Shown piece after piece: positions 35,423-46,022 of a DNA stretch of 64,000 nt. How positions within the stretch are numbered: the first letter of the stretch is position 1; each line of letters begins with the position of its first letter. The notes under the pieces were generated by a model. It was given only the letters and a program-made list of their open reading frames with translations. It did not search any database and was not told the DNA's origin. This DNA comes from Bidens hawaiensis. Its lineage: Eukaryota; Streptophyta; Magnoliopsida; Asterales; Asteraceae. The position numbers and the translations under genes were made by a program. The stretch is from positions 3,061,001 to 3,125,000 of the forward strand of contig JAIQDT010000027.1 of assembly GCA_021521415.1 (NCBI GenBank), given 5' to 3'.

Positions 35423-36682
35423 GATTTCTATCCAGAGGATAACTGTTATACTAAACAGTCAAGGTATGTACTCCAACCTATACTTTTATTCGTTTTTTAA
35501 TATTATTATTTTTCAAACATGGTACTCACTTAAGCATCGGAGGGTGTTAGCAAGGCTAACACCCACCCCTCACTTAGATTTGACTGTTTTGTAGATATGA
35601 GGGATTCTCATATGGAATAAAGTTTCTAAGGGCCCTGTCGCCAGCTTATTCCTAAGGTATGAGAGGTTTTCACCTCTTCTAAGGTTTAAGGGATTTTCAT
35701 CTCTTCTTAAGGTCGCTCGTAACGCACGTTTATTCAGCCTTAGTTTGAGAGGCGGGGCCAGCACATGAAATATAGTGACTTGTTACCTCGTTATCCTCGG
35801 CTATTGGTTTGAATCTTGAGGTTTAAGGGATCTTCATCTCTTCTTAAGACGCCTGTAGCGCACGATTTATTCGGCCTTAGTTTGAGAGGCGGGGCCAGCA
35901 CATGAAATATAGTGACTTGTTACCTCGTTATCCTCTGCTATTGGTTTGAATCACAAGTTTATGGTAGACGTACCATAATCTAAGGTTAAAGAGATTTACA
36001 TCTCTTCTAAAGGGCCTCATCGCCAGTTCTTACTTAGGGTTTAAGAGATTTACATCTCTTCTGAAGGGCCTTGTCGCCAGTTTATTTAGGCCTTGTCGCC
36101 AGATTATTTAGGCCTTGTCACCAGAATTTCTAAAAATATTTTTCAGGATAATGCTCATGTCGCAATTCTATTACTAAATCCTCAAGATTAGAAGAATATT
36201 CTGAACAGATATCTTATTGTAAGGATAAGACGGTCTGGACAATCTCTAGATTAATTGATACACGGTTCTGGTATGATTTACTATTTGCAAAAATTTTATA
36301 TTTCATATTATTTAAAGTTTATGACTTAATATTGGTTTACTGATAAAACTTAAACTATTACTAAGAGATTTTTCATGAAACTTAGATTTTTCTAAAAACA
36401 GAAAAAATAAAAAAGCATCTTTATATAAGTCATAAAAAGTTATACTAATATTATAATGCAGAAAAAGATAGTCCGGGTTTCACTCAAAACGGAGCCCATC
36501 CACCCGAACTATCATAATTGTTCTAAGTGCAGAAAATAAAAGGCGGTTTGGGTTTCGTCCTGAACCAGGATCCCTCCACCCAAACCATTATCCTGAGCAT
36601 ACGATATTATCCTTACACAACCATAAAAGAAATTGTTCAAAACAAACATTCAAAATACATGAAAACAACCTGGTAACCAGGT
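35423..36682. repeat. Post-integrase spacer with direct repeats and hairpins
   Basis: Two 137-bp direct repeats at 35684-35820 and 35821-35957 contain gaggcggggccagcacatga. Several shorter gagatttacatctcttct and cttgtcgccag units follow to 36125. At 36470-36600 two related hairpin-forming stretches (gtccgggt...acccgaac and gtttgggt...acccaaac) lie 3' of the antisense ORF. No sense ORF is seen. Confidence 0.75.
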
Positions 36683-38307
36683 TCAAGCCTTTTCACCCTC
36701 AGCATCATCACCTTCTTTCTTCTCTAGATCCGTAGTCTCCCCAGCCTTAGTCTCCTTCACATTCTCACTAGCTTGAGCATCCTTGATAACCTTAGAGGTC
36801 CCAGCCATCTCATCCTCTTCAATCTTCTCTCCCCTTATCATCTTAAGCTTTTTCTTCCAAGCTCCATAATTCCAAGACTCCATCACATGACCCTTCGCCT
36901 GTACTTCCTCGGACATCTTGATCATCGACTCCAGAATGCTAGCAGCTGCACACTTCTTGGCATCTTCAAGAAACTCGTTTTTCTCTGATCAAATGAGGCT
37001 TTGAGATCCGAAATCTCTTTGTCCTTCTGTCTGAGCAGTAAGTCCTTGATGCTAACAGATGTCAGGAGATCGGTGAGCTTGGCTTCGGCCTCTTTCTTGG
37101 GCAATTCAGCATCTTGGGATATCTGACGGTAACTTTCAGTTTTCTGTTATTCCCAAATTAATGTTAGTTTTTCTGCAGATTACTATTTTCAGGTTAAGCA
37201 AAAATTACTTACTGTTCCAAGAAAGCTAGCAAGAGCTTGAAGCTTCTCTACAGCATCAGAGGTGGTCATATCAGCAGGGCTCGGTCTCAGCCGAAGTGGT
37301 GGCTTTCCTCTTCTTTTGTGCAGCGCTTTTTTGGCGAGTTGTTGGGACTCTTACCGACGGAGAAAGTGTCTTGGAATGTTCTTACTTCACCACGGGCTTA
37401 TCCTCAATGAGATCTCCAAATCAACTAAGCAAAAAGACTTTGCTTCGGCATCCCTACACATTGATTTATCTAATTATTTTAAAGATACCAAAATCCTTAG
37501 AAAACCTAAAATCCCTAGAATACTTACCAGAATTCATACTCTCAGCAGGTTTCTCAGCAATCACACTCGTTTCTCCTGTTACTTCCTCTAACCAAAACTC
37601 CCTTTCCTCTGCTGGAATATTGAACAACGCCTTAAGCCTCTTCTTCGGGTCCTTCCTAAGCTTTATCAAATCCTCAAATACCACTGTCAAAAAACAAACC
37701 ATGTTAGGATAAATCGTTTACAAAAAGAAATTTTATCCTACAGATTTCCTACCCTTATGAACCCATTTGGTGGGCAGGTTCATCCCATCAAGAATAGAAT
37801 CCCGGCGAACAAAAAAGAAGTATTTTTTTAATCAGGGTCGCTACTGGACACTTTGGGAATCATATAAACAAGGCTGGACTTGGATTGAAGACAATAGCGA
37901 AAGGATCCGTGGGTTCGAAGATTATAAGTCGCGGCAATCTCAGGCACACCTATGGATAACCCATGGGTTTTGTTTAGACGATCTACTGTTGCCAAAACCC
38001 TCCACACCATTGGCATGACTTGTGAGTACGAGAATCCGGTTACGTCAAAGAACTCTTGGATGAGTGGGGGAAACGGATATGAAAGGCCAATCGAAAAGGG
38101 ATAATAAAGGAAGCAGATCCAGGTTTTAGAAGAAAAGTCGGCCTTGACTTTGGGATCGAACGGCCTAATGACGGCTTCGGCAGGTAATAAACCCGATTCT
38201 TTCAGAAACCTAATATCTAAATCTTTGAACAAGCATTGATCTTCATCGGTCGCCGGAATGAGACTTTGGTCAATCTGAGGTCGCGAAACAGAAAGGCTTA
38301 GGTGCAC
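36683..38307 (-). pseudogene. Antisense extra ORF of the Tat element, four-exon, plant gypsy-type transposon protein
   Basis: Exon 1 starts at ATG 38307 and contains the family-like strings FLKESGLLPAEA, PFSIGLSYPFPPLIQEFFD and SYSQVMPMVWRVL. It breaks by frameshift at 37828 and continues (KYFFFVRRDSILDGMNLPTK) to a GT donor after 37753. Exon 2 is 37683-37528 (VFEDLIKLRKDPKKRLKALF), with consensus AG and GTAAGT borders. Exon 3 (~37440-37213) is Lys/Ser-rich with an in-frame stop and a frameshift, ending at GTAAGT. Exon 4 (37143-36683) is an acidic/basic coiled-coil-like tail with one frameshift. Function is unknown. Such ORFs resemble the Pfam 'putative gypsy type transposon' family described in Tat elements. 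It is degenerate here. Confidence 0.75.
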
Positions 38308-38554
38308 GAGGGGTTCTTTTCCTCATCTTCAGTATGAATCGAAAGGAGAACTTCAAGAAATTAAGAAGATGAAAGAAGAGAACTAACCTGATTATGAATC
38401 GCCGGAAGAGGATTATGGTATAGAAGAAGAAAAATGCTTTAATTATAACCTAGAGGGGCGGTTGTAAAGTCTCCTCGATTCCCGCGCACGTCATTTCACA
38501 TATCAGAGATATCATTATTTTTTAAATTTAAAATTTTTACAGCTGTCACGCAGT

Positions 38555-38570
38555 AAAAATTGGGGGCAAT
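38555..38570 (+). other. Polypurine tract of the Tat element
   Basis: aaaattgggggcaat abuts the right LTR start tgttggg at 38571. Confidence 0.8.
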
Positions 38571-39254
38571 TGTTGGGTGTGGATTTTTATCCTCGGAATT
38601 GAGCTTAACTTAAGGATATTGACTCAAGCGGTTATTCTGAGGAAGGTATGTTGACTAATTCAATTGTCTTATATTATCTAACTGTTTTTCAGATAAGAGC
38701 ACGTGTTAAATATGTTTATGAGAACGTGGATTCCAACGGAATATAACTTGAACTTCGTCAACCGACAAACGTGGAAGCTAACGGCTTGTTGAAGAAATAG
38801 TCTAGGGTTTCCGGATTTTTCGGGATAACAGTGGTAATCTCTTATTATATATTGAGCTGATAATATCATAGGTCACACACACTCTTTCACTACTTAGCTA
38901 CTCGAAATCACTGTAACACTTAGCTTTCGATATTCAATCAGCTCCAACCCTTGTAACCACTTGTTTTCGATATTAATAAACTTGACGGTGATAGTTTTCA
39001 CCGTCCGAGGGTTTTTTGTGCCGGTGATCATAATAATCCAGCGTTAATTCGACCAAAAGTTACGTTCATAATCCTTAACCGAAGCAAATTCGACTAAGGA
39101 TTAAGTTGCAAACTCTTGACCGAAACGAAGACTATTATAATCAAGGGTTTTTTCCCTCGTGGTCATATCTTTGTGTCCGATCTATTTACCATTTAGCACC
39201 TAGCCTCACGCACTAATTTGATCAAAAGTTAGTTGTTAATTTTTGACCGAAACA
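38571..39254 (+). repeat. 3' LTR of the Tat element (684 bp)
   Basis: tgttgggtgtgg...gaaaca, followed by the TSD acatc. An ORF at 38678-38869 minus is a shadow that also appears in the left LTR (21266-21460). Confidence 0.93.
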
Positions 39255-39426
39255 ACATCACTACCCTTTTTGATTAAAAGTAATTAAAATCAGTTGCAAA
39301 TAATTACAAATATGTCATAACCAATGTAGGCCATTGATCAATCTTAATCAATGGTAAGAATTCATTTCTCGCACTTTTCGCAGCAATATGATTTCTCTCT
39401 TGAACCATCCCCTATATATATATATA

Positions 39427-39640
39427 GGGGAGGGTTATCATAAAAACAAGTAGTTTCTTAGGAAGACTAGGAATACATCATAGACATTGGATCATATCAA
39501 CCAATGGTTGAGATTTATAATTACAAAAAACCGTCATGGTTTCCTACAATTGTTCTTTCACCATAGGTTTTAATGCCAAATGTTAAAATTCTGTTGGTTC
39601 TTACCATTCTTAGGAAACAACTTCTTTTTATTTAAACTCT
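39427..39640. mobile_element. MITE of family F at (TA)n (~214 bp)
   Basis: The left end ggggagggttatcataaaaa...agtttcttaggaag is mirrored by the right end cttaggaaacaacttctttt...aaactct. Both sides are (TA)n (39413-39426, 39640-39662). Non-coding. Confidence 0.7.
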
Positions 39641-39662
39641 TATATATATATATATATATATA

Positions 39663-41725
39663 CATAATGGTAGGAATAGATATAGGCCATTAGATCAACA
39701 AATCTAATGGTTGAGATTAAAAGTTGAAAAAAAAACCATGGTGTTTCTTAACTGTACTCTTCCGGTGTAGTTTCTAAGGGGCAATTTTGTCCAAGTAATT
39801 TTACAAAACCAATGAACAGCAAAAATCTTAAATACTATGTAGGCTTTTCAATCAGTTTTGAAGACTATATCCCATTTTTTAATTAACAAAAACAACCAAT
39901 CAATTGAAACCTCTAAATTTCATAGATCTGCACATAGTTCATATTACCCGAGTTTTCAAAGAAATCTGAATCAGCAATCAAAGGTAATGCATTATATCAT
40001 AATGTTTTTTTAGTTTTTAGTTGTTCTTTGCTGAGTAATTGGTACGTGATATATATTTTTTTGTTCAATTCGAGTTGAATATGCATGGCCGACAATTCGG
40101 AGGATTCTAACCATAAGCAACTAATGCGTGATTTGGCAAAACTCATAGGTGTGTATTTTTTAACATTTTATGTATTAATAAATCCATGTGTACTCAGTAA
40201 GATTTTTTTTTTTAGATAAGTAGTGTTGAAAAATTATTATAATCGAACTATGAAAGAAGTTGTTTTTGAAATCTATAGTTTGTTGTCATTAAACTTTACT
40301 CACATAAAATATAGTTTATTTGTTTTCATTGTGTACGTGTTGAATTAATTGGTGTTTGCACTAAAGGGGGTATGAGAATAGTGTATTAGGAATGATCGGT
40401 GTTTTACAACTGAATGTTATAGTTTTATTATGTGTTTAACTTGTGCTAACTACATTAATTGATTGACTTACTTATGTTTATGTTGTGTTTGCTACAACGG
40501 AATACTTTTGCAGACTACCTGGATTCAATTAAGCATTAGGGATGTCCACAATCAATGAGCCAAAATTGAAAGACTGGGAAGCTAGTTGAATTACGAAGGG
40601 TGTTATTGTAGAAAGCAACAAATGGATCATGATGAATTACGAAGTAAATATGTTGCAAATATGTTGACGTTAAGTAACAACATGGCAAAGGAGGACGTTC
40701 TTCTTCGTGCTTTCATATTTAATGCTCTCTCTTTATCTGAGAAGGTTGCCCTGAAAAACAACGGAATGAAAAGGATAAAGATTCTTTTGGCGGAAGTCGA
40801 CTAGCAACAAGGTTTGCTTTGGTTTTGTGTAGTCGTGAATAGCTTTTTCGCGTGTTTGAAATGATGGATGTTTTATTTGAGACGGTTTTATTGAATTGTT
40901 CTTTTGGATAAACAATGTTATGCTTGTGAGACATTAATGTCCTAAATTGTATTATGATTTATATTCGTTTTGAAAAATTGTGAGTTATTTGTAACTTTAT
41001 TTAATTTAATGACTGACATATTGTATTATGTAACATATAGCTAAGCATTAATGTGTTACAATAAAAATGGATGTTACGAAATATGTGTCACACGAATCAT
41101 TTTGTGATGCCGCCTGAATGGAGAGTAAATATGACAGCGGTAGATTCTAGTATGAAACAATTATAAACAGTAAAACGAAGGTATTTTACAACCATGATGT
41201 TAACATTACATGGTCATGGAAATTATGAATTAAAAAATATACAAATGAATTCAGTTTTCTTTAATGCTAAAAAACAATATATTGATCTTTACCCATTAGT
41301 CCAACAGATGTTGGTAAACAACAACTCTCAAATGAAGTTGAGCCAATGTTGTAATGAATTGGTTTTGAGTAAGTAATATGTTTAAAATTGGTTATGTTAA
41401 CTAAAATGACGCATAAAATTCATTTTGATGTATAGTGCTACCGTTAAATTAAGATCATGTAAAAAATAAATGGTAAATAAAATAAATGACCTGAGCAGCA
41501 AAGAAATAAAAGGGTTTAATTATATAGATTATTTGAAAACAAGAAATTACGTTGAAATTCCTTAAATGGAGTTATAAAACTTTATTTGACATTCTAATTA
41601 AATTCAATGTAAATATGAATTTACCAAAATACCCTTTAGAATTAGTTAAAGAACTATGTCACATGTAAGTTCTCTATTGGTAATTACTATTCTTAGAAAA
41701 TTATTTATTTTTATTTAAACCCTCT
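39663..41725. mobile_element. Larger relative of MITE family F carrying gene-like exons
   Basis: The start (aatggtaggaatag ... ccattagatcaacaaatcta ... ggttgagatt) matches the subterminal part of the family F MITE. The end at 41685-41725 (ctattcttagaaaattattt ... taaaccctctta) matches its right end. The extreme left terminus is missing or shared with the neighbour at the (TA)n. About 2 kb lies between and includes an intron-containing gene fragment (40085-40803). Confidence 0.55.
40085..40803 (+). pseudogene. Intron-containing gene fragment of unknown function in a TIR element
   Basis: An exon from ATG 40085 (MADNSEDSNHKQLMRDLAKL) ends at a GTGTGT donor after 40148. An acceptor ttttgcag precedes 40514. 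Splicing these gives a stop after eight more codons (DYLDSIKH). A further open stretch runs from 40622 (MDHDELRSKYVANMLTLSNN ... KILLAEVD) to the TAG ending at 40803. An upstream leader with an AAAG/GTAATG donor near 39983 is plausible. No domain is recognised. It is probably captured and decayed rather than a working gene. Confidence 0.4.
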
Positions 41726-41880
41726 TATTTATATCCATACTATATTATAATACATATAAGATGAGCAAAAGAGAAATTTCACCTAAAAACTCTTAAATTT
41801 AAGAATACAGTACATTAAGGCATATGTACAACATAACTTTTAAGGCATAATGTACAATATTTTAAAACACAATATGACAT
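40804..41880. other. AT-rich DNA, end of family F element and LINE target
   Basis: A 60-codon ORF at 41194-41376 has no recognisable domain. Low-complexity A/T sequence with ttaaggcata...tgtaca motifs at 41815-41860 precedes the LINE target site. Confidence 0.4.
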
Positions 41881-42998
41881 ATTTTTTTTTTTTTTTTTTG
41901 GTGGACATGTATTTTTCTCTTTTTTTTTTATCCAACTACAATATATAGAAACATAGATATTACATCAATATAGCAGGTAGGAGGGCAACAAGCTGCGCCG
42001 CCACCTCTTTCTAAATTACAAACCCTAACCTGCTAAAGACATACCCCTGCCCCTTTGGAGTCGACACATTGCTATGCACAACCGGTTGGACCCTGGTTAG
42101 GAAACAGATAGCTTCCGGTGCCAAGGAGCCAAATGTATCAAAAGCCAGAGGGACAAAAACATGTTGGTTCTCTTCGCAGGCTTTAGCATGTTTCTCCACC
42201 TTCTTCGTTTCAGCCCTTTTCATTGCTTGCCCAGCTACAAACCCATTATCCCTCAAACCAGCTAAGGGAGATACCCCTGTGAGGTCAACACAAGCGTGTT
42301 TTCCCCCGGCCCACCAAAGACGAGCAAATCTGCCGGTCGTAGAGTGGATCTCCCTTCCGTGGGGTCTGTAAGGAAGTTTACGGGGGCTTCCTTTTTAGCT
42401 GATATCCCAGCTCGCCTTAAGATGTCCCAAAGAACGTCCCGCACCCAATCATGTCGGTAATTGAACCCAGGCATCTCCTTGCAATGAACCGCATGCTCTC
42501 CGAATTTATCCAGGCAAGCCTTACGGCAGATCGGACATGTTTCGTCTTCTGGGTACATTGGGACCATCAAACGGTACTTAAGAATGGCCCTATACTCGAC
42601 CGCAGACATGCTTTGGCCCAAGCCATCAATCGGGATAACGGTCAGAAAATCTTGGGCATGAGGACCTTGTAAGCATTCAATAACCGCCTTCTGTCAGGGG
42701 GACAATCCAAAAACTTCTCCCAGGCTCTGAGCGATTTTGCCAAAAAGGGCATTCGCCAAAGTTTTTTGAGGCTTTGGTGGGGCGGTGTCCATATTAGAGA
42801 AACCGCCAATGTCAAAGTCTGGGAGAGCGCCATTTAGGCGTTCCAGGGCCTGCACGTAGTCTGAGTCCAGGTCGACAACTCCGCTATTCCTTAAGATGTG
42901 ATTCTGTAGCTTCCAAGACTGAGCCCTCGACGCTACAAAAGCGTAAACCCCAACATCATGAGCCGAAAGAAGACCTAAACCCCCTAAGCGCATCGGTA
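41881..42998 (-). mobile_element. 5'-truncated non-LTR retrotransposon (LINE) with poly(A) and 10-bp TSD
   Basis: aatatgacat occurs at 41871-41880 and again at 42999-43008, flanking the unit. An 18-nt poly(T) on the plus strand (41882-41899) is the poly(A) tail of a minus-strand insertion. The 1118-bp body holds only the C-terminal part of an RT polyprotein. Poly(A), TSD and 5' truncation are the standard marks of target-primed reverse transcription. Confidence 0.88.
42011..42998 (-). pseudogene. C-terminal part of LINE RT polyprotein with endonuclease-like tail
   Basis: Minus strand: post-RT text LPMRLGGLGLLSAHDVG (42694-43000), then in another frame a CX2CX8HX3HC-like cysteine/histidine cluster (CPICRKACLDKFGEHAVHC). 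Next comes RHDWVRDVLWDI ... EAPVNFLTDP ... LRPADLLVFG and, after a frameshift, DLTGVSP and GFVAGQA ... KKVEKHAKAC (42011-42256). A zinc cluster followed by R...E...RPD...D resembles the restriction-like endonuclease (PD-(D/E)XK) tail of some LINE clades. That identification is inference. At least two frameshifts are present. Confidence 0.65.
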
Positions 42999-43163
42999 AA
43001 TATGACATTTGGCTCCAATATTTGAACTTTTGAATTTTGAGGAGTTTGAAATTCACATTTTGCACCTCACATACTCATTCTTCATACTCACGCCTTCTTT
43101 TCTTTCTCTCTCGCAACATCTATCAAATTAGGTAAAGAAAGAGATCAAAGAGGTAAATAGGTA

Positions 43164-43310
43164 ATGGATAGAAGGTTTCCGGCGCGTCACTGCCGCCCTC
43201 ACTCTCCGGCGACCTTGAAAAGGATCCGTCAGAGACGGTTTCGTGAACTCGTCGACGGCAAGGCAAAGAAGGATCTCGGACTCAGATGCGATTGTTTCGT
43301 GAAAACCTAG
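43164..43310 (+). CDS. Short GC-rich ORF of unknown function (48 aa), possible leader exon
   Basis: A 147-bp ORF (MDRRFPARHCRPHSPATLKR...) rich in Arg sits in a GC-rich patch (43165-43310) within otherwise AT-rich DNA. Upstream is a pyrimidine-rich leader-like stretch (43075-43125). Downstream, a GTAAAC donor follows 43373. It may be a 5' exon of a lost or captured gene. No homology is recognised. Confidence 0.25.
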   Translation: MDRRFPARHCRPHSPATLKRIRQRRFRELVDGKAKKDLGLRCDCFVKT

Positions 43311-43319
43311 GACAACAAT

Positions 43320-46022
43320 GTCGGATTTATGGTTAATATGGGAAGGTACATGTCTTGTTCCCGGCGCCTAAGGTAAACCTTCAAACTCTAATTGAGTTAT
43401 CGGCCGATTTGTAGTTGGTTTATCAATCAATAGAACAGTTGTGCTTATTAATTGATGACTTTGGTTTTAAAGGAATCGTTTCAGTTGTTAAAATAAGGTT
43501 TGTTTCTCTTCCAAAACCTTCAACCTAAAATCGGGTATTTTATTTTACTTTTAAAACTTTTCTTATTTTAAAGGTAAACTCTACTGGCTCTAAAACAAAA
43601 ACAGTTTCAAATGTTTTTTTTTATTTTTTTTTGCTGCTGAGATGATTTTACCTGCTGATGTTCCATATTGTTTTGGTTTGAATGCTGCTGGTTTAATTAT
43701 TTTGCATCATGCAATTCAATTTTGGAAATTAAATAAGGTGGTTAATTTAAAGGGCCGGTAATTTATATCAAAATAACGATTGAGTATTTAAAAGATGACG
43801 TTTTGATGAAGGGGTCATGTTGTAGATGTATGCTAAGGAATACTATTGAATAAAAGGACATGGAGAATTGCAACAACGATTGAAGAGAATCAGCCCTACA
43901 ACAGGTCTTATGTTTGCCATTAATGATAAACTAGGTTTAATTTTCACATGCACAATTTCATGTATCTGATTTTGATTGTTTTTCTTAGGTACCTTGTACC
44001 TGTTGGTAAGCAATCCTTGGCTGTATCGTTAATGTTATTGAAGAGCATATTGACCACAAAGTAAGTTTTCTATTTTTCATTTCATCATCATTATCTTCGA
44101 ATTTGTTTCTTAACATTTATCTTTCTTTTTAATAGAAACCGGCCACTCTTTACCATTTTTGGAGCGCCGTATTGTAACACAGATGAAATTAGTTCGAATT
44201 CGTTGTTTATCTGATATGACATTTCTCTTTTAATAATGTATTTTTTTTAGATTTGTTGAAGCTTGTTAGATTCACCATTTACTTTCAACTAAAATTTATT
44301 ATTATTTACAATGAAATCACAACACATGTATGTGGCTTGGATAATTGGAGTGCCATGTTGTAACACAGATGGTATCGGTGTTGCTAATCCGGTATGACAT
44401 TTCTTTTTTAATATTGTTTTTTATTTTTTTATTTTTTTGACGTGTGTTAGCTTCACCATTTACTTTCAACTATAATTTATTATTATTTACATTGAAATCA
44501 CAACACATGTGTTTGGCTCGTATAATTGGTGCACCGTGTTGTAACTTGTAACGTGGATGACATCGGTTCAAAATCGTTGCTGATCCGGTATGATTTTTTT
44601 TTAATAATGTTTTTTAATTTGCTGACACATGCTAGGCTCACAATTTACATTCGACTACATTTTATTTAATTCTTTAAACTGCAACAGACAAGTGTAGTTT
44701 TCTATTTTTTTGGCTTATAATTATAGTTTAGTTAGTTAAAACTGATACAAATAAAATATTTTGATTTTGGAAATTTAAACTTTAAACTATTAATTTCAAA
44801 AAATCAAACTTAAATAGGTGAACGACCCGAGCTTTACATCAATAGTTAATGAAAGTCCACTTTTGACTTTAGAATGTCAAACTGTTATACTTGTTGCCAA
44901 CCAGTCACACTTTTATGTTTTGATTGTGGACGAGTTTACTGTCAAGTGCATACCTCAAAAGAGTAGTTAAGAGATTTTCTTTCATTAGTTGGATGCTGCA
45001 AGTTATCAAAATTTAAAAAGCTTTTGGTATTTGGGTTACTAACGGGTCACTTATAATATTTTAACTCCAGGTACATATTTGGGATTTTTGAAAATTAAGC
45101 ATATAATGAATATGTTAACAGATTACAGCCTAGGCAAAAGTCACTGCTGATTTTGGATAAATATACTACCGAACGGATTTTGAATTAGGGGCATTTTGGG
45201 TACTTTTGGTTGAAATTGCTAAAACGGGTAGGTTATGAACACGCATGGGACTTGTTCGTTTTTGTTTGGTTAATATTAACTAAATAACGAACAAACACTA
45301 ACACGAACACTTAATTTAACAAAATTTCTTATTAGTGTTTGTTCATTAAGCAAATAAACTTTTTGTGTTCGTTTATGTTTATTCGTCAGTATTTCAAACG
45401 AACGGTTCCTGAACATAAGCGAACACAAAAGAACGTAAACACATACCTACTAAAAGTAAAGGAATTACCAACTTATAGTCTAAAGAACTCTTGCAGTAAT
45501 GTCAAGTGAAGCCATGTTACTAATCTGTTTGATTAGTTTTTATTCATTAAATCTATCTTGTTAACATTTTTATTGATAGATTTTATATTTCATTTATTAT
45601 ATTGTGATCAATCGTGTGAGAACATAAACAGAAGAGGAGATAGAAGTCTACTCGAGAATCATGCCAGGTGATTTAGATTAACGAAACTTGTACCACTTTC
45701 TTATATTGTAATATTATAACTTACTAGATAAGGAACCCTTCTAATACACGAATTTCTTGTATGAAATGGGTTAGAGGGTATGATTGAAGTCAATGGATAG
45801 AAAAATGTAGATGGTTCTTTTTGTGGGAGTAACATATCAAATTGATTTTTGTTTTAGTTTAAGTTGACCTTTTTGTCAAAATTGTATACATTTTTTTTTA
45901 TCATTTTGTTCAATATGTCGAGTTGTTTCTAGTGCTTTAGTAATGTTAAATAATCTGGGAGTTTGTTGTTTTCATTTGGTTATGATTCTGTGTCGATTTC
46001 TTTTCAGGGACGAAAAAGGTTC
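43320..46022. other. Mostly unrecognised AT-rich region with repeats
   Basis: A 181-186-bp tandem repeat of three copies spans about 44150-44690 (landmark caccatttactttcaacta at 44273 and 44454). An exon-like segment at 43990-44059 has AG and GTAAGT borders. At 45245-45440, repeated gttcgtt/aacgaac blocks give an inverted-repeat-rich, MITE-like stretch. The last part, up to 46022, may be the 3' internal end of the Athila-like element. Confidence 0.5.
44150..44690. repeat. Tandem repeat of ~181 bp, three diverged copies
   Basis: Copies share tggtgcaccgtgttgtaac-like and caccatttactttcaacta blocks at 44273, 44454 and ~44638. They are non-coding with long T runs. Confidence 0.75.

Larger units (their letters stand above)
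21159..39254 (+). mobile_element. Tat-lineage Ty3/gypsy element with antisense ORF, interrupted by Tekay copy 2
   Basis: LTRs at 21159-21832 and 38571-39254, PBS at 21836, gag at 21913-22645, integrase at 34380-35422, antisense ORF at 38307-36683, PPT at 38555-38570, TSD acatc. Net of the nested element it is about 6.36 kb. Protease, RT and RNase H are absent. Because the nested Tekay is flanked by a clean TSD (cagag), gag and integrase were already joined before that insertion. An extra ORF between integrase and the 3' LTR, sometimes antisense, is known for the Tat clade (Retand/Ogre relatives). By eye the two LTRs differ at a few percent of positions plus a ~10-bp indel. Confidence 0.88.
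19587..39412. mobile_element. TIR element of family E at (TA)n, split by the Tat retroelement
   Basis: The left terminus at 19587 (aagttcaagagagaaatgat ... gcgagaagtgcgagaa) is the inverted counterpart of 39340-39412 (ttctcgcacttttcgcag ... atttctctcttgaacc). Removing the Tat insertion (21159-39254) and one TSD leaves about 1.7 kb bounded by (TA)n at 19572-19586 and 39413-39426. The interior contains 107-bp tandem repeats and no ORF of note. The two TIR ends are thus almost 20 kb apart. Confidence 0.7.

Noticed and set aside
38678..38869. 63-aa minus-strand ORF
   Set aside because: It is within the Tat LTR and recurs in the other LTR (21266-21460); no coding signature.
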